From NCBI GenBank assembly GCA_037447655.1, contig JBBHKE010000301.1:140696-173858 (forward strand): a stretch of DNA of 33,163 nucleotides, read 5' to 3'. Source of the stretch: Zygnema cylindricum. Taxonomy: Eukaryota; Streptophyta; Zygnematophyceae; Zygnematales; Zygnemataceae. Made by a program: the position numbers and the translations under genes. Positions 1 through 9,674 of the stretch are shown in pieces (position 1 is the first letter of the stretch; each line of letters starts with the position of its first letter). The notes under the pieces are model-generated. The model worked only from the letters and a program-made list of their open reading frames with translations. It made no database searches and was not told where the DNA came from.

Positions 1-1805
1 GCTCCTCTATACCCAGGAGAGGCCCGTTCCTCCCGGTGAAATGTTTCCACCGAGGGAATGTGGAGAATAGGTTTAGTCACCGGTGGTCCTTGAGGGATTG
101 GTGGAGAAGGGGATGGAGATGACCGAGGACTACGAGGGAGGGGTGTCTGTCTCCGTGTACGCCTTCTGGAGGTTTTTAGTGGAGGAGTTCCTTCACTTGA
201 ACCGGGAGAACGTCGGTGAGGAGGAGAGTAGGCAAGAACGTTGTACTTGTAGGGTAAGACGGGTAGTCCCGGTGACCCACGGACTGCAGCGGCCGGGGAA
301 ACAGAAGGCGCAGGAGAGGATGCCTGAGGTGGCGATGGAAGAGGAGTAGTAAGTCTGAGGGAAATGTGTAGTCTCCGGTCAGGTTGTAGCTGCACCACGG
401 CCTCCACGGTAGAAGATCCCTCGACCGAGACAAATGTAGGGAGATCTGTAGCCGCGGCTACCGGATTACTCGGCAAAACTGCACCCAACCCCTTTTTGTT
501 AGGCCTTGTTGTTTCCTCCCCTTCCCGCTGAAAAGGAGTTTCTGGTCTCGGTTTTGGTGAAGTCCGGGGATCTGGATCTCGCATGACAGGGGGAGTTGAC
601 TGATCCAGAAGTTGTACTTCCGTCGCGGGACATGTTCTACAGGGAGGTGCTACCTGTCCACTAAGGATTCCCCCAGATCTCCGTCTAGCCTCCCGTATCA
701 CGATCAGCTCCTGTTCCAATGCTCTCTTCCTTTCCTCTTCAAGGGCATCCCAATCTATTGCGACGGATCTGGCCCCCGCCGTAGCCTTATCTTGGGATCG
801 CATTATCTCAACCAATTTCTGGGTGCTGCTCACCACACCCGAGAGATCCGCGATCCCCAAACCGGGTACCTCGGGGTCCGTAGGCCTTGAACGCCATAGT
901 TCTTTGGATGGTCGGACAATTGGTGCGGAAGGAGACATATAACTTGGGGAAATTGAGGCAGAAGGAAAGAACGGCTCTTCTTTGACTAGGGGAGCAAATC
1001 GACCTTTGTTGTCCCGATGGTTGAACCGGAAATCTCTCTTAGGCTCAGGTAACTTCCGCTTGCTACTCCTTTCCCTGGTCCGGCCCCGAGAAGTTGCTCT
1101 GCCCCTAAAAGGTCTACTGGTAGCGGTTTCCTAAGATATGGTGGGCTGTTGTGGTGAAGTAGACGGCATCTCCGGTTGCTCTCGGACTGAGATGGGAGAG
1201 CCACTTTCGGACGAGCTACTCAAGATCTCCACTACTCCTCCCACTGGGCGTATGATCCGAGCTCGGTCGCTTCTAGCAACCCGCTGCACCAGCTCCTTCT
1301 TTACCTCCAATTCATGGATATTGTGAAGGGCTAGAATCTCCTTACGACCGGGTCGGTTAGGATCCGACAAAATTTCAGGATCCATGTATGTCTCCACTAT
1401 CGGAGCCTTGGATCGGGTATAACGTACCACCTCAGGAGGGTGGCCTGGGACCGCTTCCTTATGAGCCAAACCCTTCCTACGGGATTGGGGAGCAAAAGTC
1501 TGTCTTTCTACCTTCTCCGTAGCCCGAGCCCTGGCAGCCTCGGACAACGTCGGAAAGTTTTCAGGGGAAAAGACCGGAGGAGGTAGAGGAGAGGGTCTCC
1601 CCTCTGGGGGCGTAGGAGGAGTGTCGACCGCAACCCCCCGGGGCATTTCTCCCTTAAGAAACCGCTCTATGTGTACAGGTGAGCCAAAGGGGGGTGCCCC
1701 CTCGGGCACCTGTGACTCTTCCTCCTGGGCCGCCGCTTCCTGCATCTCCTGCTCGTCCGATCTGACACCACGAAGATCCTTATCCTGGACTTCTCCTCCC
1801 CCCAT
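1..1805 (-). CDS. Unrecognised Pro/Arg/Ser-rich protein, partial at left edge, one in-frame TAG
   Basis: Reading the minus strand from the ATG at 1805, 224 codons run to a TAG at 1131-1133. The same frame then stays open for about 376 more codons to base 1, so about 600 codons carry a single stop. An in-frame TAA lies about 36 bases upstream of the ATG, near a TATA-like ttataa, which supports this start. The protein is low-complexity: an acidic N-terminus, PPTPPEGRPSPLPPP, a basic RGRATSRGRTRERSSKRK block just after the TAG, a charged helical segment (DWDALEEERKRALEQEL), then a Ser/Pro/Arg-rich tail ending PRSPRSSPSPSPP. I recognise no domain. A Gag-like or accessory ORF of a retroelement is possible given the neighbourhood; a host gene is the alternative. 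The TAG may be a lesion, a readthrough site, or inside an unrecognised intron. Confidence 0.55.
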
Positions 1806-3091
1806 AGCTGACTGGAGAAGAAGATCTAAATCCCCTTATAAAAGTACTTCGATCTGAGCCCCTATCCTCTTTAACCTAAAGAGACAGGTGGCTTTTCAGT
1901 ACTGTGCTACTCCGCTGGAAGCCCACTAAATGCCACACTCCCAGCTACTCTCCAAAGAATAGGAAGGAAATGAGAGTCGTCCGATCCTTTTCGCAAAAAC
2001 TCTGGACAAACCCAAAGATGACCACAAGAGTGTGCAAATAACTCCCACGCAGAAATATAGAAATAACAAATATCGGCTTTTCAGATTAAACAATATCACC
2101 TTGCCCCAGAGAATGGAATTAAAGATAGAAATGAATGATAATGGTGAAGCGAATTCACATACCCCGGAGTGCAACGATGACCAAACTCAGCAGAAGAAAA
2201 CCTCTCCCAAGGGCCCCGAAGACAGGTATGAGTCTCCCTTACCCCTCACGGTTCCACCGCAAGGATCCGACAAGACTCTTCTTAGTTTCAAACAGCGAAA
2301 GTCCAAACCGCCCAAAGAGGAGATAGTGCCAACTACCCACCCGTGCTACAGTCTCCACAAAAGACAATCCAAAACAAAGATGGCAATAGAGTCAACGACA
2401 CAATGCAACCGTTCTCCAACAGAAAGATTGATTTAATTCTCTGGGGGTTTTCTCAGGAGACAGTACTGAAAAGCAACCTGTCTCTTTCGGCCCCAAAGTG
2501 CCTTATAGAACCAGAGCTTGTCCTACTGCAAATTCCAAAGTTAAAGCAATGTGACAAGCCAATCAGCGGCTAGCAATTGTTATCGTACGGACATAAGACA
2601 AAACAGACTGTACTACACTCGAGGCTAAAAGTTAGACGACTGGTCCCGGCTGGATTAGCGGCCGAGGGTCCTCCTATAATACACAAAATGGAAACAAAGT
2701 TCTGACTCGACGTGAAACCGCCTAACTTTGACCCAAAGTCATTAATGCTTTGCCCGGTTGTTGGGCCTAAACAAACATCCTATTGACAGCTAACAGTAGG
2801 ATCTACGGGATAATCCCAAAGGTTACGTGTCGTTCTCTAATGTATCCCTCTACTAGAGCTACATAGAACACACAATATAATGGAGCAGACGCTTTGCACC
2901 AAACTAACTCCGCCGTTCGGCCTCTGTTTTAGGTGAACTAAATTGCGTAGGGCTCCAGAGTGAAAATATAAAGATCTGATCCGGCTAGTTGTCCTCTTCC
3001 TTCTCCGTACGCTAGAGTCTGTACAAAGTGGAATGAGGCCCCGGAACTCCTGGGAGTGCAAATGTGCCGAAGATGCACACGAGCTTGACAG
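1806..3091. other. Gene-poor stretch between the minus-strand ORF and the gypsy remnant
   Basis: I see no supportable gene here. Short ORFs on both strands overlap and look random. The only clear structure is a 28-bp inverted repeat pair (1878-1905 and 2460-2487). Part of this stretch may be LTR or leader sequence of the element encoding the minus-strand ORF, or 5' sequence lost from the gypsy element that begins abruptly near 3092. Confidence 0.5.
1878..2487. repeat. Separated inverted repeat, 28-bp arms
   Basis: The arm at 1878-1905 (aaagagacaggtggctttt...) is the reverse complement of 2460-2487 with one mismatch. The arms lie about 550 bp apart and similarity stops sharply at their ends. 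They could be termini of a small inverted-repeat element or two opposed copies of an LTR fragment. No target duplication is evident. Confidence 0.6.
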
Positions 3092-4093
3092 TTGTCAAAG
3101 AAACAAGTGCGATGGATGACGTTTTTGCAGACCTTCGAGCCGGAACTTGCCATTGAATATAAGTCGGGCAAGACGAATCTGGCAGATGCGCTGTCGAGAA
3201 AACCGGGAGTCGCTGCTCCAGTGTCGGAGCAACGATCACAGACATCGCAGGATGTAGACGTGAGCTCTGTGAAAAAGAACACCGCAACTTCAGACACAGC
3301 GCAAGATTCGAAACTCAGCGCAGTCACTAGTACGGTGCAAGTGGAGGATCAGTGGCTAAGTAGAATCAAGGCCGCATACGAGGAGGACGAGTCATTAAAT
3401 GAACTGATAAAACGGAAGGTATTAGTTTGGACCGCCAATGGTATGTGGCGATATAGACCAAGTCAAACAACAAGACTTTAAGTTCCGACAAACCGGGAGC
3501 TACGTCATTCGATACTGAAATTAAGTCATGATGAACGGCTCAGTGGACACTTCGGCCGGGATAAAACAACCGCACGTGTTGCTGAAGAGTACTATTGGCC
3601 AAACATGACTCGGGACATTGCGGAGTATGTCCGGACGTGTGACTCTTGTAACAGAAACAAATCAGAATCGGGTCACCAGGGTCTGTTACAACCCCTTCCG
3701 ATACCATCTGTTCCTTGGGAAGCGATTTCGATGGACTTCATCGTTGCTCTCTCGTTAATCAAGGAAGGTTATGACTCTATTTTCGTCGTCGTGGATTACC
3801 TGACGAAAACGGCCCATTTCTTACCCACAACAGCCACAGCCATAGCGAGAGATGAGGCAGACTTATTCTTTCGGGAGATATTCCGCCATCACGGACTCCC
3901 AAAGAGGATCGTCAGCGACCGCGATCGTAAATTTGTGAGTCACTTTTGGAGAAGTCTGTTCGAGCTGTGTGGAACGCAGCTGGCCATGTCCACAGCTTAC
4001 CACCCTCAAACGGATGGTCAGACTGAAAGGGTGAATCGGACTTTAGAAAGGCGTTGCGGGCTTATGTCTCGGTGCACCAAACGGATTGGGTAA
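3092..4093 (+). pseudogene. Gypsy pol remnant: RNase H/connection tail plus integrase core
   Basis: The segment starts with RWMTFLQTFEPELAIEYKSG followed by ADALSRKPG, the conserved end of the Ty3/gypsy RNase H region. After the TAA at 3479-3481, which replaces an expected tyrosine codon before VPTNRELR, the same frame continues into the HHCC zinc finger (SGHFGRDKTTARV, then CDSCNRNK). The DDE core follows: Asp in AISMDFIVAL, Asp in KRIVSDRDRKF, and Glu in HPQTDGQTERVNRT. All three catalytic acidic residues are present. The frame is lost near 4050, where a few residues appear deleted, and a stop follows at 4091-4093. The element could not make a working polyprotein. Confidence 0.9.
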
Positions 4094-4408
4094 ACCATCT
4101 AACAGCGATTGAGGTGGCGTAAAACAATGCGGTGCACTCGTCCACGAATGCTACGCCATTTTCCCTTAACGGACAACAACCCACCCTTCCACAAAACTTA
4201 TTGGTCGCGGACTGCCCTACTCCGGCAGCTCGCGATTTTGCCAAAACGTTGCAAGAGAACCTGGAAAAGGCGAGCACTCCAACTGGCAAAGGATCGTCAA
4301 AAGTCGCAGGTTGGCTCTCACCGAAAGGAAACTGTTTTCAGCGTGGGTGATAAGGTTCGCCTCAATATGGCAAACCTCTCCTTACCGGGTGCATTCTCTA
4401 AGAAATAA
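4052..4408 (+). pseudogene. Gypsy integrase C-terminal region, frameshifted
   Basis: Coding continues in another frame after 4050 (LRAYVSVHQTDWVNHLTA), with a TAA at 4120-4122 where a tyrosine is expected before NNAVHSSTNATPFSL. Near 4275-4310 the frame shifts again to give LQLAKDRQKSQVG and FSVGDKVRLN, the typical GDKV segment of gypsy integrases, ending at a TAA at 4406-4408. Homology passes through two frames, so this is a decayed part of the same pol gene. Confidence 0.85.
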
Positions 4409-4918
4409 GCACCGAAATTCACGCGCCCATTCACGATTCTGTCACGTGTGGGAGAGGTGGCTTATAAGTTGGATATTCCGAAGGAGTGGCATATCCACAA
4501 TGTCTTCCATGTTTCCCTGCTTAAACCATTCAAAGACCCTGATTCGATGTTTCCTCATCGACGCCGGAATACTCCTTTGCCCCCTGTTCACGGTACCTCA
4601 GACGAGTATGAGGTGGAGGAAATACTTCAGTCGCGCCGCTCTCAGAATTCCAACGCCAGCCAGTATCTGGTGCGTTGGAAGGGCTACGGCGCTGAGGACG
4701 ACTCTTGGGTGAACGAGGAGGATCTGCATTCTCTTGAGTTACTGCGCCAGTTTCAGAAGAGTGGGGACACTCAACTTCACCGGAGGGGCAATCGCAGCAG
4801 CCGCAGTAAAGGAACGAATCGTAGTGACGCAACCATCGCAATTATATTAGGGACGCGGCAAAAAAACGCAGCGACGATGTTACCTCACTTCGGCGACACA
4901 GCGGCCCAGCCACCGTAG
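4409..4918 (+). pseudogene. Gypsy integrase tail with C-terminal chromodomain
   Basis: After the TAA at 4406-4408 the same frame gives APKFTRPFTILSRVGEVAYK and then WHIHNVFHVSLLKPF, the conserved motif before the chromodomain. The chromodomain spans about 4604-4755: EYEVEEIL, then YLVRWKGYGAEDDSWVNEED. The aromatic cage is present (Tyr of EYEV, Trp of VRWKGY, Trp of DSWV). In chromoviruses this module reads methylated histone H3 and steers integration to heterochromatin. About 50 charged, Ser/Gln-rich residues follow to the stop at 4916-4918. This is the best preserved block of the element. Confidence 0.9.
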
Positions 4919-5250
4919 CGCAGCATGGATACGCTACCATCAGAGGAACGCAGCGCCACCACTGCGCTGACAGGAAAGCGCACGCCGCAATTGTGTTTCA
5001 CCACATTGGTGACAAGGAACCCTCGGATTCGCCGCAACAGCGCAGTTTTATAAATGTTGGACGCAGCGATACCTTTGCACACTGCGACGCTTCACAAAAT
5101 CTAAACGTGAAACCCTCAACCCTCTGTTAAGAACCCGCCATCCGCCCTCGCGGCCAGCCTAGTCCAGGCAGCTCAGTGAGTGCTTCACTCTGCACAGCCA
5201 GCTTACCCTCCCTTCTCGCACTACCAAAATTATCCGACGCCACAACATCC
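4919..5250 (+). other. Spacer with TATA-like box upstream of the 5251 ORF
   Basis: There is no gene here. A TATAAAT lies at 5049-5055, about 200 bases before the ATG at 5251. A string resembling a retroelement primer site (tggtgacaagg, 5007-5017) follows ttgtgtttca. Together these suggest an LTR/leader region, but no repeat partner was found, so LTR borders are not called. Confidence 0.35.
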
Positions 5251-6417
5251 ATGGCATCGTCGTCTTCTCCACCGCCAAAAAGAAGGAGACTGTTACGGGT
5301 AGGGCGAGGGGATGTACCTCACCCGGATAGATTGTTAGAGGCAGCAAAGGCCATGGTAGAGGCAGACAGGAGGAGGGAGGTAGAGGGAGTCCCTGAACTA
5401 GTGGAGACAACTAGTAGCGGGGCAGGGCCAACGGAGACCAGCAGAGGAGAGGGGTCAGAAAATTCACAAGACCCCGAGTACAACCCACTCCAGGAAGGGG
5501 ATCAAGAGGATGAGGAAGACCATGAGATTTCGGATGCGGATGAGCCGGAACGGGAACCGACACCCCTGCAAATTGAGGAGCGTGCCTCCGATCTGGAGGT
5601 GATGAGAGACCCTAATAAAGAGAGCACCGCGGACGAGCAGTCCTTGGAAAGCTCGGAGAAGAAGGCGTAAACACAATACCCTAGTAGAGACGAGGTAATT
5701 CTCCTGGGAAGGGAAAGAAGGGACACGGATGGGGAAAATGAGCAAGAAGAAGAAATCCCCGATTATCTCTTTCCATCTCCTATGGACACTGGGCATCCGT
5801 ACCCTACCTTCAGCTTCGCCAAGCGCCTGTATTGGGACCCTTCGGAGTGGCCTGCAACGTGGCGTACAGGAAAACCTGGGGACCCTATCTATATCCCCGC
5901 CAACATGCCGTCACACCCAGCCTAAAATTTCATGAGGACGAAGGACCTGGGGAACAACCATAAGGGTTACGTACAATTAAACCCTCATGCCCTGCCATTT
6001 GTGGAGGTAGTTGAAGAGCACTATCGGTACAGGGTGCACGTTCTCGAGTTACTCCGCCATTACCACCGGTGGGATGTCCGTCTGCATGACATTATCTCTC
6101 GGGCGGAGGTTACACCCGAGGTACGGGCACTCAAGCTGGCACGGAAGAACGCTCTGCAGCGGGCCAGAGCCGCCAGGAAACACGTATCCTTTAAATTAAA
6201 TAAGCAACCGCGGTGGGGCCGATTGAGGGGGTGGCACAAAGGGCACAGCAAGCCGAGGAACCCGAAGCTGCCCAGTCTCCGACACCAGAAAAAAACCTGC
6301 GCCGGCAGCCATTCCGCTGCAACCCGAGGCACCAGCGGAGGCACCAAAGGAATGGGAGGATCGGGTTCGGGAGCGAATCATTCGGAGACGCTTAGAAGCA
6401 ACGGACCACCACATTGC
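5251..6417 (+). pseudogene. Broken charged, coiled-coil-like ORF (Gag-like?), 5' part, split by copia element 1
   Basis: From the ATG at 5251 the protein starts MASSSSPPPKRRRLLRVGRG (nuclear-localisation-like basic cluster), then a strongly acidic stretch (GDQEDEEDHEISDADEPERE). TAA stops interrupt the same frame at 5668-5670 and 5923-5925. Downstream is a compact helical region (VEVVEEHYRYRVHVLELLRH ... ALKLARKNALQRARAARKHV). Near 6205 and again at the A run around 6290 the coding potential changes frame, ending with EWEDRVRERIIRRRLEATDH directly at the attgc target site. The frame continues at 18063 after the insertion. I recognise no domain. Its size, charge, coiled coil and position beside a gypsy remnant fit a retroelement Gag-like protein, but a host gene is not excluded. 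Confidence 0.55.
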
Positions 6418-7448
6418 TGTAAAAATTAATGGTCTTTTAAAGTATTTTCTAGGTCTGAAAAGAAATATAGAAAGAAGCCGAGGCAGTCTACCTCTAGCTT
6501 CTCTCTCCAACTCTCAATCTTGTCAAAGTCACTGAGAAATTGGAGAGGAAGCTAGAGCCATGGCTACCTAGGCTATCCAGAGGTTTACGGGATATTAATA
6601 TTAGTTTATTTATCATTAGGAGTTTATTTACTAAAAGTATATATGATACCTCCAGGATTTGATCCTAGAACTTACCAAACGGAAGGCTGCCGGTAGCCAG
6701 TAGCCTTATCCGTTAAGTCTAGACATAGTGTTACATACTATAGGGTTTGATACTTACTTAAACGTTAACACATAGAATTATTCATTTAACTGAAATTGTT
6801 AACAGGAGACATAGATCCATTAATGTAAAAGTACGGATTACAGAACGGATAAGAAACGAATACCGCGCGTTTATTTCTTTAGCGAAACCAATACCGCGCA
6901 TGTATTTATTACGGCTACGATTAGATGTGAATTTAACCGGACGGCCGGAATTAAATGCCGAGATCGCGGAAGAGGATTTTGGCGGTTCTTGGTCATCGCC
7001 ACATCGGATGACACGTGGCGGAATGACATTGGATCGCGGCATCTTCGAGGATTAAAGGAGCGAATCCAGATATACCACGTGTCTACATTTAGGCCATGTC
7101 GTACAGTGTTCGTACAGAAAGTACACCGGCAACTGTACTTTTGTGTACGGAAGTGTAATCTGATTGGCTCCGAACATCAGTAGATAGAGTCTGTGAGAGA
7201 GATAGGACTTAGAAAAATTAGGAGATAGGACCCTCTCTCCCAAAGAGCTTCTGTACAGGGGAGCAAATTAAAAGATTCTTTTTGCTATCGACTCAGGGGA
7301 GTTTTGCCTTCACAGGGGTCAAGTTGGTCAGAGTTTTTGTCTGCCAAGGTGGCAGTTGTTCTTGCTGAAACACAAAGGGGTCAGGGTTATCCTAGAGGCT
7401 TCTTAGAAACTGTCCACTCTGAGGACTGATGGAGGTCTCAGAGTTTCA
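6418..7448 (+). repeat. Solo LTR of copia element 1 family
   Basis: It begins tgtaaaaattaatgg and ends gagtttca, and aligns with the right LTR at 17036-18062. It is flanked on both sides by the same 5 bases, attgc (6413-6417 and 7449-7453), the hallmark of a complete insertion reduced to one LTR. Relative to 17036-18062 it lacks about 40 bases near 7247 and has small insertions elsewhere. It carries an acacgtggc G-box at 7011-7019. No internal retrotransposon sequence follows; the next 692 bp are host flank. Confidence 0.88.
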
Positions 7449-8140
7449 ATTGCGCTATTGGAGACTCGTTGTTAGCAGCTCCAACACCAACTTGACACCC
7501 TACGACAGGAATTCGAGGAGTATCGTAAGGAGACATAAGGCATGCTCCGGAAATTACAATTTCCCTGAGGAAACAAAGTTCAGTGGGACGTTGAATCCTT
7601 AGTGGGAGGCATTCTAACAGGGTTACAATGTTGGGAACTTAGTGAATAGAAACTCGGCTGCTATAGTTGCGGTTGCAAAGCAGCGGAGCTGCGATTCCAA
7701 CTCAGCGCAACATAGCAGCATAACAACTTAGTAGAATAGCGTAGCGCAGCGTAGCGCAGCATAGCGCAGCATAGCAACGCAGCGTAGCATTATAGCAACG
7801 CCACAGAATGTAGATTTTACCGTATGGTTTTGGAAGGATACCTTGGATAGATCTCGGTTGACCGCGAAGGTTCAGGTGTACAGTCGAACAGTATTGGGTT
7901 GACTAGCAGTTAGTTAGTTTAAATAGTGAGACAAACGAAGTACGAGACAGACTCTTTGAGTAGACCTTCGCAGCTAGCGCTGAATCTTGTAATCCTCTCT
8001 CGAGTAATAAAGCGCAATCTTATCTGTCATTGTTGTGTGCTCGTGTTGTTGCTACGGGAAGATCCTTGGAGCTTTCCGCTGTGCATTGTGGTGGATTGTG
8101 GTGTTGACAATTATTATCCCTTTTACAGGAAGAGGGAGAG
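7449..8140 (+). repeat. 692-bp duplicated flank, left copy
   Basis: This interval matches 18063-18754 colinearly with no net length change and only scattered substitutions. It starts at the attgc target duplication, holds the decayed coiled-coil ORF tail, a short tandem run of gtagcgcagcata-like units (about 7738-7800), and an aataaa-containing segment ending ttttacaggaagaggg. At 8140/8141 it is joined directly to the interior of a copia LTR, whereas the right copy continues into a GA microsatellite. It is one half of a tandem duplication. Confidence 0.88.
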
Positions 8141-8230
8141 TTCTTGCTGAAACACAAAGGGGTCAGGGTTATCCTAGAGGCTTCTTGGAAGCTGTCCACT
8201 CTGAGGACTTATGGAGGTCTCACAGTTTCA
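8141..8230 (+). repeat. Truncated 5' LTR of element 1 (last 90 bp)
   Basis: The sequence from ttcttgctgaaacac to cacagtttca matches the ends of the LTRs at 7448 and 18062 and is followed directly by the primer site. Everything upstream in the LTR is missing and replaced by the duplicated flank, so the junction at 8140/8141 is a rearrangement breakpoint. Confidence 0.87.
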
Positions 8231-8482
8231 GGTTATGGGCCCAACCTCTAGGGTACCAATATTTAATGAAACTAACTTCATGTACTGGGAAAGTATGATG
8301 ATAGGAGCTCTATGCGAAAAAAGGTTTTGGGGGATAATGAGTGGAAGATTGGGGCGTCCATCAAGTCTTGGAATTCCTCCAGGGTTTGAAGGAAGCAGAA
8401 TCAAAAAGAAAGCAGGTCCATCTTCAACGGAGGAGACAAAGGAAATAGAGGTGGTGGACAAAGGAGCGGAGAAGGAGACAAC
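8211..8482 (+). pseudogene. Element 1 gag, 5' portion, interrupted by element 2
   Basis: The frame opens at the ATG at 8211, inside the last 20 bases of the LTR: MEVSQFQVMGPTSRVPIFNE, then FMYWESMMIGALCEKRFWGI. This matches the N-terminus of the element 2 Gag and has the copia Gag pattern of a Trp-containing N-terminal helix region. It runs to the acaac target duplication at 8478-8482. After element 2, the frame resumes at 12897 without a shift (ACA AC joins C ACA), so the insertion hit a frame that was still open here. Confidence 0.85.
8231..8243 (+). promoter_or_regulatory. Primer-binding site, initiator tRNA-Met anticodon-arm type
   Basis: ggttatgggccca lies immediately after the LTR with no spacer. 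It is complementary to the anticodon arm of eukaryotic initiator tRNA-Met (which contains tgggcccataacc), not to the tRNA 3' end. Drosophila copia is known to prime from a cleaved 5' half of this tRNA at such a site. Here the site is also read in frame as part of gag. Confidence 0.8.
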
Positions 8483-9674
8483 TGTTATAATTCAAGTATT
8501 TTTTAGGTCTAGAGATTGCAAAATAAAACGCAAAATAGTAGATATTGACAGCCTGCCTCTAACTCCTCACTCAAGTCCCCACACTTGTCGCAATCACTGA
8601 AGACTGGAGGAGGAGTTAGCCATGGCTGCCTGTGCTGTCTAGAGAGAGACATGCAGTTGTTTTATAAGGTTTTCTCTAAAAGGGAGTTTTGACAGAGCCA
8701 GGATTTGATCCTAGTACCTGCCATTCGTCACACCCGCAATAGCCGGTAACCTTATCCAGATAGTCTAAATTACATGATAGGTATACGGGGTATGATATTA
8801 ATTTAAATAGTTACAATAAGACTAATTCATTTAACTAGAACTATATGCACACTGCATAGAAACAGTTATGTAAAGTACGACGTACGGTAAGGATACGAAA
8901 TAAATACCGCGCAGTTTGTTTGACGCGGTTTTGAATACCGCGCAAGTATTTATGACGGCCACGATTGAAATCCAAATTTGATCGGACGGCCGCGAAGGAT
9001 GCCGAGATCGCGGAGTACGATTTTGGCGGTTTGCGATCACCCCCACATTGAGTGACACGTGGCAACACTACATTGGATTGCGGCAACTCCGGGGATTACG
9101 GAAACAAATCCGGATATGACACGTGTCAACATTTTGGCCATGTCGTACTATGGCCGTACATAAAGTACACCGGCACCTGTACTTTTCTGTACGACACAGT
9201 GTTTTAATTGGTGCCGTACTTCAATAGATAGAGTTTTAGAGGGAGATAGGACTTAGAAAAATTTGGCAGATAGGATCCTCTCTCTAAGAGAGCACCTTGT
9301 ATAAATGGCTAACTTTGGGCAGCCATAACTATCAATTTACTTGACCATTTTCAGTGATTCTTTTTGCTGCGAACTCAGGGGAGTCCACGCTACACAGGGT
9401 TGTAGTCGGTCAGAGTTTTTGTCTGCTAAGGTGGCTGCATTTCTAAGGAAAGTCAAAGTGGGTGAATGTGTCCAAATCTCATATTCTACATTTGCATTCT
9501 GTGGTGGAACTGAGCACACAGAAAGTGTTATTTCACAGGGGTGAATCTAAATTGGGGTTTTGACTGTCAAGGGGTCAGTCACTTGGGTTTATATTAACTT
9601 GGAGTCGGCACTATCTAGATAAGCTTCTTTTGGATCTGCATACTCTGAGGGCCAATGGAGGTCTCAGAGTTTCA
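8483..9674 (+). repeat. 5' LTR of element 2
   Basis: It starts tgttataattcaag and ends gagtttca, closely matching 11699-12891. A TATAAAT at 9300-9306 is a plausible promoter TATA box, and an acacgtggc G-box lies at 9055-9063 with a second palindromic tgacacgtgtca near 9117. The ATG opening gag lies at 9655, twenty bases inside the LTR end. Confidence 0.93.
9300..9306 (+). promoter_or_regulatory. TATA box of element 2 LTR promoter
   Basis: TATAAAT follows agcaccttg and is conserved in the 3' LTR at 12516-12522. Its position in the right third of the LTR fits a U3/R boundary just downstream. Transcription start is inferred, not seen. Confidence 0.6.

Larger units (their letters stand above)
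3092..4918 (+). mobile_element. Truncated Ty3/gypsy chromodomain retrotransposon (chromovirus type)
   Basis: The order of remnants is end of RNase H/connection, integrase zinc finger and catalytic core, integrase C-terminal region, and chromodomain. This is the 3' half of a chromovirus pol gene. Gag, protease, reverse transcriptase and most of RNase H are missing on the left, so it begins abruptly. The frame is broken by TAA stops at 3479-3481, 4120-4122 and 4406-4408 and by frameshifts near 4050 and 4275-4310. I could not delimit its LTRs with confidence. It is a dead copy. Confidence 0.9.

Noticed and set aside
5001-5020. Primer-binding-like tggtgacaagg after a CA dinucleotide as proof of a 5' LTR end
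   Set aside because: No matching LTR partner was found, and a TATA-like box lies downstream of it, which is the wrong order. It is kept only as a weak hint.
3092-6429. Alternative genetic code (TAA read as Tyr) suggested by TAA at conserved Tyr positions in the gypsy remnant
   Set aside because: The GH5 gene ends at TAA and has no in-frame TAA or TAG in its exons. The gypsy copy also has frameshifts, so the stops are ordinary decay.
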